This document shows positions 1-6,968 of a stretch of DNA of 14,819 nucleotides, piece by piece. How positions within the stretch are numbered: position 1 is the stretch's first letter; each line of letters opens with the position of its first letter. The notes under the pieces were generated by a model, which ran no database searches, was not told the DNA's origin, and was given only the letters and a program-made list of their open reading frames with translations. Location of the stretch: the NCBI GenBank assembly GCA_050184225.1, contig JBFXAN010000157.1:1-14819 (forward strand), written 5' to 3'. A program made the position numbers and the translations under genes. Source of the DNA: JBFXAN01 sp050184225 (GTDB lineage Bacteria; Chloroflexota; Dehalococcoidia; CAUJGQ01).

Positions 1-32
1 GGAAGCTCCCGGTAGGGCATCAGGTGGAACAT
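1..32 (-). CDS. LLM-class flavin-dependent oxidoreductase, N-terminal fragment
   Basis: Only the first ten codons and part of an eleventh are inside the window. Read on the minus strand from the ATG at 32-30 they give MFHLMPYRELP, which closely resembles the start of bacterial luciferase-like (LLM) flavin-dependent monooxygenases as I remember them from Actinobacteria and Thermomicrobia. Such enzymes use reduced FMN and oxygen on diverse small substrates. The ribosome site is weak: a GAG lies 2-4 bases ahead of the ATG, and a GAAAGGA lies farther out. The gene is divergent from the MFS transporter. The call rests on a very short stretch, so it is a recognition by pattern, not a proof. Confidence 0.5.
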   Translation of the reverse strand, partial: MFHLMPYREL

Positions 33-151
33 CTCAAGCTTCACGGTCACGCATCCTTTCACTACGGCGACGTGCTGATCGCGTCGAATCCCAGCGGCCC
101 GGCCGGCACCTTGACACCGGTTCAGCCGGCTGGTACCGTCCCGATCGAGGA

Positions 152-174
152 ATCGATTCATTCAGGGAATCGAT
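152..174. promoter_or_regulatory. Operator-like dyad, 8-bp arms
   Basis: ATCGATTC (152-159) and GAATCGAT (167-174) are exact reverse complements separated by 7 bases. The size and position, between two divergent genes, fit a binding site for a dimeric repressor. No regulator gene is in view and no promoter can be tied to it, so the role is inferred. Confidence 0.35.
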
Positions 175-280
175 ATCACACCGCCGAGCAGGCGTCAACC
201 ACCGGTGGCAGAGCGGGAGCATCGTCGGTCCGGTTGCCACCTCGATTCGCCCAAACCGGGTATGCTCGTACGAAGGCGAT

Positions 281-345
281 TCAGCACCAGGGCGCCATGG
301 CATCAGGTTTCCATCAACACTGGTGTCGTGGCGCCCTGGTGCTGA
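281..345. repeat. Perfect 17-bp inverted repeat upstream of the MFS gene
   Basis: The arms at 281-297 (TCAGCACCAGGGCGCCA) and 329-345 are perfect reverse complements with a 31-base loop. The right arm ends six bases before the GGGAGAGA ribosome site at 353-360. As RNA it would form a very stable GC-rich hairpin that leaves the ribosome site free. There is no T-run after it, so it is not an ordinary intrinsic terminator. It may be a leader control element, an mRNA-stabilising stem, or a dispersed palindrome like those elsewhere in the window. Confidence 0.7.
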
Positions 346-365
346 GCCACGCGGGAGAGACAACG

Positions 366-1637
366 ATGGCGATGCCCGGAGGCGGCGGCCAGAATCCGCT
401 TGCCGTGCTCGGCAACGAGCAGTACCGGTTGCTCTTCATCGGCAACGCCCTCAGCATGCTCGCCTTCGGGATGATGCAGGTCGTGCAGGGCGTCGTCGCC
501 TTCGACCTCACCGGCCGGAACAGCGCCGTCGGCTTCGTCTTCCTGGGGCAGGGGATCTCGATGCTGATCCTCAGCCCGATCGGCGGCACGCTCTCCGACC
601 GGATCTCGAAGAAGCGGTTGCTGACGGCGTCACAGTTCATCATCGGCGCGCTCTTCGGTGGGATCGCGGTGCTGATTGCGACGGGCTGGATCACGATCAT
701 CTTCCTGGCGGGCGCCACCCTCGTCCTCGGATGCATGTATTCGATCATGGGTCCCACCCGCCAAGCCTGGACCGGCGACCTGCTCGAAGGCCCTGATCTG
801 GCCAAGGGCGTCGCCCTCCAGCAGCTGATGATGAACGCCACCCGCATCGTCGGCCCGCTGCTCGCGGGCGCCCTGATCGCCGCCGAGCCGATCGGCACCG
901 CCGGCACGTACCTCACGATGGCCGTGCTCTTCGGCGGTGTCGTCATCTTCCTGGCGATGATGGAACCGACCCCGCCGCGGCCGCGGGCGCACCGCACGTC
1001 GGTCCGGACCGACATCACCGAAGGCTTCCGCTACATCGCCCGTTCGCCGGACGTGCGGCTGCTCGCGCTGGTCTTCGTCGCCGTCGTGCTCAGCGGTTTT
1101 TCCTATCAGACGATCATGCCGGGCTACATCGAGAACGCGCTCGGCCGTCCGGCGAGCCAGCTCGGCCTGCTCTTCGGTGCGGCAGCGATCGGCGGCATCG
1201 TCGTCACGCTGGGGCTGGCCTCCCGACGGATGCACAATCCGGGGGCTGTCATGCTTGTCTTCGGTGGGGCGCTGGCGGTGTCGCTGATGCTGCTCGCGCT
1301 CGCACCGGGCTTCGCGGCCGCGCTCGTCGTCGCCGTGCTGGTCGGCGCCTCGTCGAGCGGCTTCCAGATGCTGAACAACGTCAACCTGATGGAGCGCACC
1401 GACCGCGCCTACTTCGGCCGCGTGATGGCCGTGACGATGATGGCCTTCGGCGCAAACTCGATCGTCGCCTATCCGGTCGGCCTGCTCGCCGACCAGATCG
1501 GCGAACGCCTCACGCTGGCCGGCCTCGCCTGCGTGTGCTTGGCCGCCGTCACCGCCGGCGCCATCGCCCTGCGCGCCGTCCCAACCAAAACCACGCCGGT
1601 TGCCGTCCCCAGCGAGACCAGCGTCCCGTCACGATAG
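366..1637 (+). CDS. MFS transporter (EntS-like MFS_3 family exporter)
   Basis: A predicted inner-membrane protein of 423 residues with about twelve hydrophobic segments, the usual length for the major facilitator superfamily. The conserved motif A of the loop between helices 2 and 3 is visible at about residues 73-84 (GGTLSDRISKKR), and a related GLLADQIGER sits in the C-terminal half. The overall look matches the EntS/MFS_3 branch of drug and siderophore exporters, which use the proton gradient. The substrate cannot be read from the sequence. I chose the ATG at 366 because GGGAGAGA (353-360) lies just ahead and the protein then begins with a short polar tail before helix 1. In-frame starts at 24 or 297 would add non-homologous residues encoded through the hairpin. 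It stands alone, divergent from the LLM fragment and convergent with the lyase. Confidence 0.85.
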   Translation: MAMPGGGGQNPLAVLGNEQYRLLFIGNALSMLAFGMMQVVQGVVAFDLTGRNSAVGFVFLGQGISMLILSPIGGTLSDRISKKRLLTASQFIIGALFGGIAVLIATGWITIIFLAGATLVLGCMYSIMGPTRQAWTGDLLEGPDLAKGVALQQLMMNATRIVGPLLAGALIAAEPIGTAGTYLTMAVLFGGVVIFLAMMEPTPPRPRAHRTSVRTDITEGFRYIARSPDVRLLALVFVAVVLSGFSYQTIMPGYIENALGRPASQLGLLFGAAAIGGIVVTLGLASRRMHNPGAVMLVFGGALAVSLMLLALAPGFAAALVVAVLVGASSSGFQMLNNVNLMERTDRAYFGRVMAVTMMAFGANSIVAYPVGLLADQIGERLTLAGLACVCLAAVTAGAIALRAVPTKTTPVAVPSETSVPSR

Positions 1638-1640
1638 TTT

Positions 1641-1670
1641 GAACCGCAGAGACGCAGAGGGCGCAGAGGG
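1641..1670. repeat. Dispersed repeat of the 'accgcagagacgcagagg' family
   Basis: GAACCGCAGAGACGCAGAGG followed by GCGCAGAGGG starts three bases after the MFS stop codon. The same core recurs at 7889-7902 (GAACCGCAGAGACG), in variant form at 7909-7940, and in reverse at about 8050-8074. Here, as at 7890-8074, it lies beside a copy of the GAAGGATCTCG palindrome family, so the two repeats seem to travel together. No coding potential is seen. Confidence 0.6.
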
Positions 1671-1706
1671 GCGCGAAGAGATTTTATGAGTGACGTTCCG
1701 TCCATC

Positions 1707-1743
1707 GAAGGATCTCGAACTCAAGCAGCCTCCGAGATCCTTC
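1707..1743. repeat. Palindromic repeat, GAAGGATCTCG family, degenerate copy
   Basis: GAAGGATCTCG (1707-1717) and CGAGATCCTTC (1733-1743) are exact reverse complements with a 15-base loop. Decayed outer arms (GAGTGACG before, GTCGCTCACGATGACAGG after) match the consensus of the better copies at 5863-5953 and 10564-10645. It lies between two convergent genes and could help end transcription from both sides, although it lacks a T-run. Confidence 0.7.
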
Positions 1744-1772
1744 ACTGTCGCTCACGATGACAGGAAGGCATC

Positions 1773-3440
1773 CTAATACTGCATCCGGCCGCGGCGGGCC
1801 AGCCAGTCGAACGTCTGCTCTTTGCGCCGCGCGCTCGGGTCGACGATCACGTTGAGCAACGCCGCCCTGCCGCTGGCGAAGGCGCGAAGGAGCGCCGGTT
1901 GCAGCTCGTCCGGCTGCTCGACGTACTCGGCGTAACCGCCGAACGCCTCCATCATCCGGTCGTAGCGGACGACGGGAGAGTCTCCGTCCGTCGCCGCCTC
2001 GCCGGTCAACAGCCGCTGCCGGCCGCCGCCGATCGAGCCGTTGTTCGCGATCAGGAAGACGACCGGCAGATTGTGCCGCAGCGCCGTCTCGATCTCCATG
2101 CCGTTCCAGCCGAAGGCGAAGTCACCGTTCAGCGAGAGCACCTGCTGATCCGGCCGGGCGATCTGAGCACCGAGCGCATACGGCACGGCCACGCCCATGC
2201 AGCCGCTGGTGCCGGCATCGAGGCGATGACCGGGCAGAAAATTGGGCAGCATCACCCGCGACACGGCCATCGTGTTCTCGCCGTCGATCGCGACCGTTGC
2301 ATCCGGGTCGAGCACCTCGCGGATCTCGCGGTACATGCGGTACATATTCATCGGCGTCGCGTCCGAGTGGACCATCTCCCGGATCGCGTCGTCGTTCTTC
2401 TGTCGCTCGGCTTGCAACGCATCGAGCCAGGGAGACTCCAGGCGACGGCGGCTGCCCGTGCCGGCTTCGTCGACCAGTTGCTGCAGCACGACCTTGGCGT
2501 CGCCGATGATGCCGACGGTGGCCGGCACGCCGTTGCCGATCTCCTCCGGCGCGATGTCGACCTGGACGACCTTGACCTCGGGGGCAAAGCGGGGCGGCTC
2601 CCCGAAGTGAAAGATCCAGTTGAAGCGGGCGCCGACGAGCACGACGAGGTCGGCGTTGCGTAGCGCGTACGATCGTGCGCCGGCCATATTCAGGGGATGG
2701 TCGTCGGCGATGACGCCCTTACCCATCGGCGACGGAATGAAGGGCACGTGCAGCCGGTCCACCAGTTGACGGGCTTCGGTTGCACCGTCGGCCCAGGCAA
2801 CCCCTTTGCCGAACAGGAACAACGGCCGCTCCGCCCGGTCGATCTCCTCCATGGCCTTGCGGATGAGCGGCGGCTCACCCGCCGGACGGGCAGGCGGCGG
2901 CACGGGAGGAAGGAAGGTCAACTCGTCTGTCTCGACGCTCGCGGTGATGACGTCCGAGGGCAGGTCGAGATAGACGGGACCAGGCCGTCCACTGAGGGCG
3001 GTGCGGACGGCGGCGTTGATTGCGTAGGGAATGCGCCGCGGGTCGTCCACGGAGGTAGATAGCTTGCAGAACGGCGCGGCGGCCGCCACCTGTGGCGTCT
3101 CCTGAAAGTCGCCCCGACCGCGACGGCGCAATTCGCCGTTGCCACCGATCAGCAGCATGGGCCAGCAGTTGGCCCACGCGGTATCCAGGGCGGTGACGGC
3201 GTTGGTCATCGCCGGACCCGAGGCGACGACGGCCACACCGATGCGGCGCGTTGTGTACGACCACGCCTGCGCTGCCATCGCCGTCGCCTGCTCGTGGCGG
3301 AAGGTGTAGATCTGCATCTCCTGCTGCCGGCATGCCGGGTAGATCGTGCCCATCGGGTCGCCGGGCAGGTTGAAGATCGTGTCCACGCCTTCGTTCTTCA
3401 GCGCCTGCGCCACGATGGCGCCACCGCTCATCTGTCCCAT
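1773..3440 (-). CDS. ThDP-dependent 2-hydroxyacyl-CoA lyase / oxalyl-CoA decarboxylase family enzyme
   Basis: 555 residues, the full family length, with the three-domain plan of ThDP enzymes. The N-terminal domain carries the cofactor-activating glutamate in FRHEQA (Glu50). The middle domain has PSPMGKGVI (236-244) and ARFNWIFHFG (271-280), which are hallmarks of 2-hydroxyacyl-CoA lyase and oxalyl-CoA decarboxylase rather than acetolactate synthase. The C-terminal domain binds the diphosphate through NGDFAFGWNG...NNGS (438-469). FQETPQV (112-118) looks like the lyase form, as in human HACL1, not the Tyr-Glu of oxalyl-CoA decarboxylase. These enzymes release formyl-CoA plus an aldehyde or ketone (lyase), or formyl-CoA plus CO2 (decarboxylase). 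The tyrosine usual after NNG is missing (NNGSIGGG). AGGAG lies 8 bases before the ATG. The gene is divergent from the transporter cluster, and the CoA-transferases downstream suit a CoA-thioester pathway. The family call is firm; the substrate is not known. Confidence 0.85.
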   Translation of the reverse strand: MGQMSGGAIVAQALKNEGVDTIFNLPGDPMGTIYPACRQQEMQIYTFRHEQATAMAAQAWSYTTRRIGVAVVASGPAMTNAVTALDTAWANCWPMLLIGGNGELRRRGRGDFQETPQVAAAAPFCKLSTSVDDPRRIPYAINAAVRTALSGRPGPVYLDLPSDVITASVETDELTFLPPVPPPARPAGEPPLIRKAMEEIDRAERPLFLFGKGVAWADGATEARQLVDRLHVPFIPSPMGKGVIADDHPLNMAGARSYALRNADLVVLVGARFNWIFHFGEPPRFAPEVKVVQVDIAPEEIGNGVPATVGIIGDAKVVLQQLVDEAGTGSRRRLESPWLDALQAERQKNDDAIREMVHSDATPMNMYRMYREIREVLDPDATVAIDGENTMAVSRVMLPNFLPGHRLDAGTSGCMGVAVPYALGAQIARPDQQVLSLNGDFAFGWNGMEIETALRHNLPVVFLIANNGSIGGGRQRLLTGEAATDGDSPVVRYDRMMEAFGGYAEYVEQPDELQPALLRAFASGRAALLNVIVDPSARRKEQTFDWLARRGRMQY

Positions 3441-3498
3441 TTCCGCACTCCTGTTTCGTCATGCTGCCGCGGGGAACGTTCAGCGGTCGGGTTGCGAA

Positions 3499-3527
3499 AG
3501 CCTAACAAACGGCCTTGGCATCGTCAA
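3499..3527 (-). promoter_or_regulatory. Sigma-70-type promoter for the ThDP lyase gene
   Basis: On the minus strand TTGACG (3527-3522) and TAGGCT (3504-3499) are separated by 17 bp. The -10 end lies 58 bases before the start codon. The -35 is one base from consensus and the -10 is weaker. Confidence 0.5.
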
Positions 3528-3710
3528 CAAATGTGCGACGCCCGCCCAGCTCTGACTGTTGACGTCATGTCACCCTGCACATCTCACGGACTTCAACGCC
3601 TCCGTACCGAGCGTGATTGTGATGCGCCGAACCTGTAGTCCTGCCGGCGCCTTCCTGGGCCGACGGAACCTCAGGAGCGCGGATCGATGTACGCACCCTG
3701 GTGACGCTTT

Positions 3711-3752
3711 ATCGCACATGTCGCTTGACACATGTTAGGCGATCACTATACT
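3711..3752 (+). promoter_or_regulatory. Strong sigma-70-type promoter with an overlapping dyad, for the transporter cluster
   Basis: TTGACA (3725-3730) and TATACT (3747-3752) with a 16-bp spacer are close to consensus. The -35 is embedded in an imperfect dyad: ATCGC (3711-3715) with GCGAT (3739-3743) outside, two copies of the self-palindrome ACATGT (3716-3721, 3730-3735), and TGTC/GACA (3719-3722, 3727-3730) at the centre. Such an arrangement would let a dimeric repressor block RNA polymerase. The regulator itself is not in the window. From 3528 to 3710 I see nothing else of note. Confidence 0.6.
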
Positions 3753-4057
3753 GACCAGACAGCGTGATTGGAGGGTATGTCCGTTTGGTCGTACGACGGC
3801 GCATGAACAGACCCGACGACCGGCGATCCGTTATCGATCTTCCCACCCATCAACCGGCGAGACCGATACTCGACGGTCACGCGATCACTCTCTGCTCAAG
3901 GACGTAGATTCCGGCGACGAGTGCGGAGGAGGGTACTCACTTGGCCCCAACACCAGAATGGTCGTGACGCGGGTCAGGCAGCAGCATGTCGTGGTGTCGC
4001 GCGCTCGGTTGGCCGACTCCGGCGCGGCGACCCACACCGAGGGGGAGGCACGACATC
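3753..4057 (+). other. Long 5' leader of the solute-binding protein gene, with possible short upstream ORF
   Basis: About 300 bases separate the predicted transcription start from the start codon. GGAGGAGGG (3925-3933) is a near-ideal ribosome site. It stands 7 bases ahead of a TTG (3941) that opens an eight-codon frame, MAPTPEWS, ending at TGA 3965-3967 in the same frame as the downstream gene. AGTG and CACT around the ribosome site could form a small stem. The 9-base GCGATCACT at 3739-3747 is repeated at 3881-3889. I recognise no known riboswitch. Whether the leader peptide is made is uncertain. Confidence 0.3.
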
Positions 4058-5791
4058 GTGGCAGCGAACTATCACGCGGATACTTTCATGACACGATTGA
4101 GCCGAAGGCGCCTGATGCGCGGCGCCGGGATGACCGCCGCCGGCATGGCGTTCCTCGCCGCCTGTGGCGGTGATGGGGAGAGCACAGACGAACCGTCATC
4201 GGGCGCTGCCACAACCAGCGCCGGCACACAGGCAGCGGCGGCGGCGACCGAGGGGAAGCCGGGCGGGACGATCCGCTGGGTCATGATCCCGGTCGACCCG
4301 ACGAGTTTCGATCCCTATGCCGATTTCAACTATCAGTCACACCTGTCCTCGCTGTTCTACTACAGCCGCCTCTACCGATTTCGCACACAGGCCGGCAATC
4401 CCAACTCCTTCTGGGAATACGAGGTCGAGCCGGATGCGGCCCTATCGCTTCCTGAGATCAGCGATGACGGCCAGACCTATGTAATCAAATTGCGGCCCGA
4501 CGTGAAGTGGCACAACCTGGCGCCGATGGACGGCCGGCAGGTAACGGCAGAGGACATCAAGTTCGACATGGAGTTCTTCATGCAGAACGCCCAGTCGAGC
4601 GACGTCTTCACCGGCGTGATCGACAAGGTCGAGGCGCCCGACCCCACCACCGTGTCAATCAAGCTGAAGTTTCCCTATGTCGCGCTCTCCAACCTGCTGG
4701 CCGCGCCGCACTACTTCTTTATCCTGCCGCCGGAGATCCTGCAGCGCGACGGGAACGTCAAGAACACTCACGTCGGTTCCGGCCCCTTCCTGTTCGACAC
4801 CTACGAGCCGGGCGTGCGCCTGGTCTACAAGAAGAACCCGGAGTACTACGGCACGCCGTATCCGTATGTGGACGTCGCCGAGGGCTTCATCGTCAACGAC
4901 CCACGCCGGACGCTATCCCTCTTCCAGTCCGACCAGATCGGATTCATGAGCCCGACGCAGGAGGATCTGCCAACGCTCAAACAATCGAAGCCCGACGCGA
5001 GCATCCTTGAGTATCTGCCGAACGCGCACACCTTCTTCTTCTACTTTGGTGACTCGATTCCAGCCAACAAGCCGCCCTTCAATGACGTGCGGGTGCGTCA
5101 GGCTTTGTCTTTGGTGGTCGATCGGGATGGTTTCGCCGACCTGTTCTACGAGGGCAAGGGCGTCTGGAACAACGTGATCAGCCCCGGCATGAGCAAGTGG
5201 TACCTCGACCCGACGAGCGACGAGATGGGCGCCGCCGCCCAGTGGTTTGAATACGACGCCAAGAAGGCCAAGCAACTGCTGTCGGCGGCCGGGTACAGCG
5301 ACGATTTCGAGATCGAGTTCCATTACTCACCGGGGTACGGCAGAACGTTCGCCAGCCGGGCGGAGGGGATCCTGGCCCTGTTGAAGGAAGGCGGGTTCAA
5401 CGTCAAGCCGGTAGCCGAGGAGTACGGCAACTACATCGCGAACACGTTCGCCGGCAAGTTCAGCGGGACGGCGATGGGACCGCAGACCGACCTGACCGAA
5501 CCGGACCTGCTCTTTTTCCGCATGTTCAGTCCGGACAATCAGTTGAACAACTCGCGCGTCAACGACCCGAAGATGACGGAGATGCTCAACGCGCAGCGCC
5601 GCGAGTTTGATGAGGACAAGCGCAAGCAGATCGTCTATGACATCCAGCGCTACAACGCCGAGATGATGTACTACGTACCGGGTGTCCAGGGCTATTCCTT
5701 CGCGGCTGTGCAGCCGTCAGTCAAAGACTACCGGCCGACGGTTGCCTACGGCTTCGCCGACACGATCACCTGGTTATGGAATGACTCGTAA
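4058..5791 (+). CDS. ABC transporter solute-binding lipoprotein, family 5 (peptide/nickel/opine type)
   Basis: Predicted to be an exported, lipid-anchored protein that captures an oligopeptide-like ligand and hands it to the permeases encoded next. 577 residues from the GTG start, normal for family 5. The N-terminus has a twin-arginine signal (SRRRLM, 15-20), a hydrophobic stretch and the lipobox LAAC with Cys36 as lipid attachment site, followed by an Ala/Thr/Ser-rich linker to about residue 65. The rest has family 5 features such as GSGPF(L)FDTYEPG and KKNPEYYG, and PPFNDVRVRQALSLVVDR. I chose GTG 4058 because GGGGGAGG (4041-4048) lies 9 bases ahead. ATG 4088, which gives MTRLSRRRLM, has no good ribosome site but is a credible alternative. 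Ligand is unknown; peptides, opines, sugars and other small molecules all occur in this family. Confidence 0.9.
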   Translation: MAANYHADTFMTRLSRRRLMRGAGMTAAGMAFLAACGGDGESTDEPSSGAATTSAGTQAAAAATEGKPGGTIRWVMIPVDPTSFDPYADFNYQSHLSSLFYYSRLYRFRTQAGNPNSFWEYEVEPDAALSLPEISDDGQTYVIKLRPDVKWHNLAPMDGRQVTAEDIKFDMEFFMQNAQSSDVFTGVIDKVEAPDPTTVSIKLKFPYVALSNLLAAPHYFFILPPEILQRDGNVKNTHVGSGPFLFDTYEPGVRLVYKKNPEYYGTPYPYVDVAEGFIVNDPRRTLSLFQSDQIGFMSPTQEDLPTLKQSKPDASILEYLPNAHTFFFYFGDSIPANKPPFNDVRVRQALSLVVDRDGFADLFYEGKGVWNNVISPGMSKWYLDPTSDEMGAAAQWFEYDAKKAKQLLSAAGYSDDFEIEFHYSPGYGRTFASRAEGILALLKEGGFNVKPVAEEYGNYIANTFAGKFSGTAMGPQTDLTEPDLLFFRMFSPDNQLNNSRVNDPKMTEMLNAQRREFDEDKRKQIVYDIQRYNAEMMYYVPGVQGYSFAAVQPSVKDYRPTVAYGFADTITWLWNDS

Positions 5792-5862
5792 CACGACTGT
5801 TGGCGTGCCGGCCCAACGAGCATCGCAACCAACTGAGAGGGCGTTTGAGCATGAAGTGCAAC

Positions 5863-5953
5863 GGTTACCCTGTCATCCTGAGCGACAGCGAAGGATCTCG
5901 GTGGTGAGACAGCGTCCGAGATCCTTCGCTCCGCTCAGGATGACAGGGTAACC
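5863..5953. repeat. Palindromic repeat, GAAGGATCTCG family, long near-perfect copy
   Basis: Arms of 39 and 38 bases (5863-5901, 5916-5953) differ only by one short substitution/indel (CGACAGCG against CGGAGCG) around a 14-base loop. The symmetry extends to GGTTACCC/GGGTAACC at the outside, and GCGTTTG (5841-5847) with CAAACGC (5969-5975) beyond that. It fills most of the 213-bp gap between the binding-protein gene and the first permease. In RNA it would be a very strong stem. There is no T-run, so partial termination or protection of the upstream message are both possible. Confidence 0.85.
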
Positions 5954-6004
5954 ACCATCGCGCCCTAACAAACGCGCTTTTCGAATCGTCGGGTAAGGTG
6001 ATCG

Positions 6005-6952
6005 ATGCGCACCTACTTCATCCGCCGCCTGCTGTTGATGATTCCGACGCTGCTCGGCGTCAGCATCCTTGTCTTCTCGATGGTGCGCTTCCTGCCGGGC
6101 GACGTCATCGACCAGATGATGGCGGAATACCGCATCAGCGTTGAGTCAGAGCAGGAGCTTCGGGCCAAGCTGGGGCTGGACCGGCCGTTACCGGTGCAAT
6201 ACGTCAGCTGGATGGGCGACGTGTTGCAGGGCGACCTGGGTGCTTCACTGCGCAGCGATCGGGGCGTCCTCTGGGAACTGCGGCAGCGGCTGCCGGCCAC
6301 GCTCCAATTGGGCATGATGGCGATCCTGTTTTCGCTGACGATCGCCCTGCCGATCGGCGTCATTTCGGCGCTGAAGCAGGACACCTGGATCGACTATGCC
6401 GCCCGCAGCTTTTCGATCTTCGCCCTCTCGGCGCCTAGCTTCTGGCTCGGCATTCTCGTGATCACGTTCCCGGCGATCTGGTGGCAGTGGTCGCCGCCGG
6501 TGGGCTATCGGTCACTATGGGACGATCCGGTCAAGAACCTGCAAATGATGATCCTGCCGGCAGCGATCTTGGGGCTGGTCACCAACGGCACGGTGATGCG
6601 GCTGACGCGCGCCCAGATGCTGGAGGTCATGCGCCAGGATTATATCCGCACGGCCTGGGCGAAGGGCCTGCGCGGCCGATCGGTGGTGATCCGGCACGCG
6701 ATGAAGAACGCGTTTATTCCGGTGGTCACAGTGATCGGCCTGCAAATCCCGATCCTGGTCGGCGGCTCGGTCGTGATGGAGACGATCTTCAGCATCCCCG
6801 GCACCGGCACCTATCTGATCCAGGCCATCCAGAATCGCGACTACCCAGTAATCCAGGGAGTCAACCTTCTCGTCGCGACCGTGGTGATCTTCAGTAATCT
6901 GCTGGTCGATATGAGCTACGGCTTCCTCGATCCACGAGTGAAGTATCGCTAA
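6005..6952 (+). CDS. ABC transporter permease, DppB/OppB type
   Basis: 315-residue inner-membrane subunit, the usual length, with about six membrane helices starting at residue 8 (RLLLMIPTLLGVSILVF). The first-subunit signature FLPGD (29-33) and the LGLDRPLPVQY segment (56-66) are typical of DppB. The EAA loop that contacts the ATPase lies at about 213-241 (YIRTAWAKGLRGRSVV). It should pair with the DppC-type protein encoded 16 bases downstream. The start is ATG 6005, with TAAGGTG six bases ahead. The strong palindrome upstream may lower its expression relative to the binding protein. Confidence 0.92.
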   Translation: MRTYFIRRLLLMIPTLLGVSILVFSMVRFLPGDVIDQMMAEYRISVESEQELRAKLGLDRPLPVQYVSWMGDVLQGDLGASLRSDRGVLWELRQRLPATLQLGMMAILFSLTIALPIGVISALKQDTWIDYAARSFSIFALSAPSFWLGILVITFPAIWWQWSPPVGYRSLWDDPVKNLQMMILPAAILGLVTNGTVMRLTRAQMLEVMRQDYIRTAWAKGLRGRSVVIRHAMKNAFIPVVTVIGLQIPILVGGSVVMETIFSIPGTGTYLIQAIQNRDYPVIQGVNLLVATVVIFSNLLVDMSYGFLDPRVKYR

Positions 6953-6968
6953 GCGTGAGGTGCCGGCT

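Larger units (their letters stand above)
33..365. other. Divergent intergenic region between the LLM fragment and the MFS gene
   Basis: No convincing gene is seen here. The MFS reading frame stays open back to position 24, but the codons before 366 look non-coding: no transporter-like sequence, and the stretch includes a perfect hairpin. The gap holds an 8-bp dyad (152-174) and a 17-bp hairpin (281-345), listed separately. No well-spaced sigma-70 promoter stands out for either gene. A TATGCT at 261-266 is a possible -10 for the MFS gene, but the nearest TTGCCA (234-239) is 21 bp away, which is too far. Confidence 0.5.

Noticed and set aside
24..365. N-terminal extension of the MFS protein back to ATG 24 or ATG 297
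   Set aside because: It would code through a perfect hairpin and gives no transporter-like sequence, while ATG 366 has its own ribosome site and a normal length.
120..365. T-box or other known riboswitch ahead of the MFS gene
   Set aside because: No T-box consensus or other conserved riboswitch core could be matched.
3777..3806. Nine-codon leader peptide MSVWSYDGA near the predicted transcription start
   Set aside because: GGAGGG is only one or two bases from the ATG, too close for a ribosome site, and nothing like an attenuator follows.
5863..5953. Rho-independent terminator
   Set aside because: The stem is strong but far longer than usual and has no T-run after it, and genes of the same operon continue downstream.
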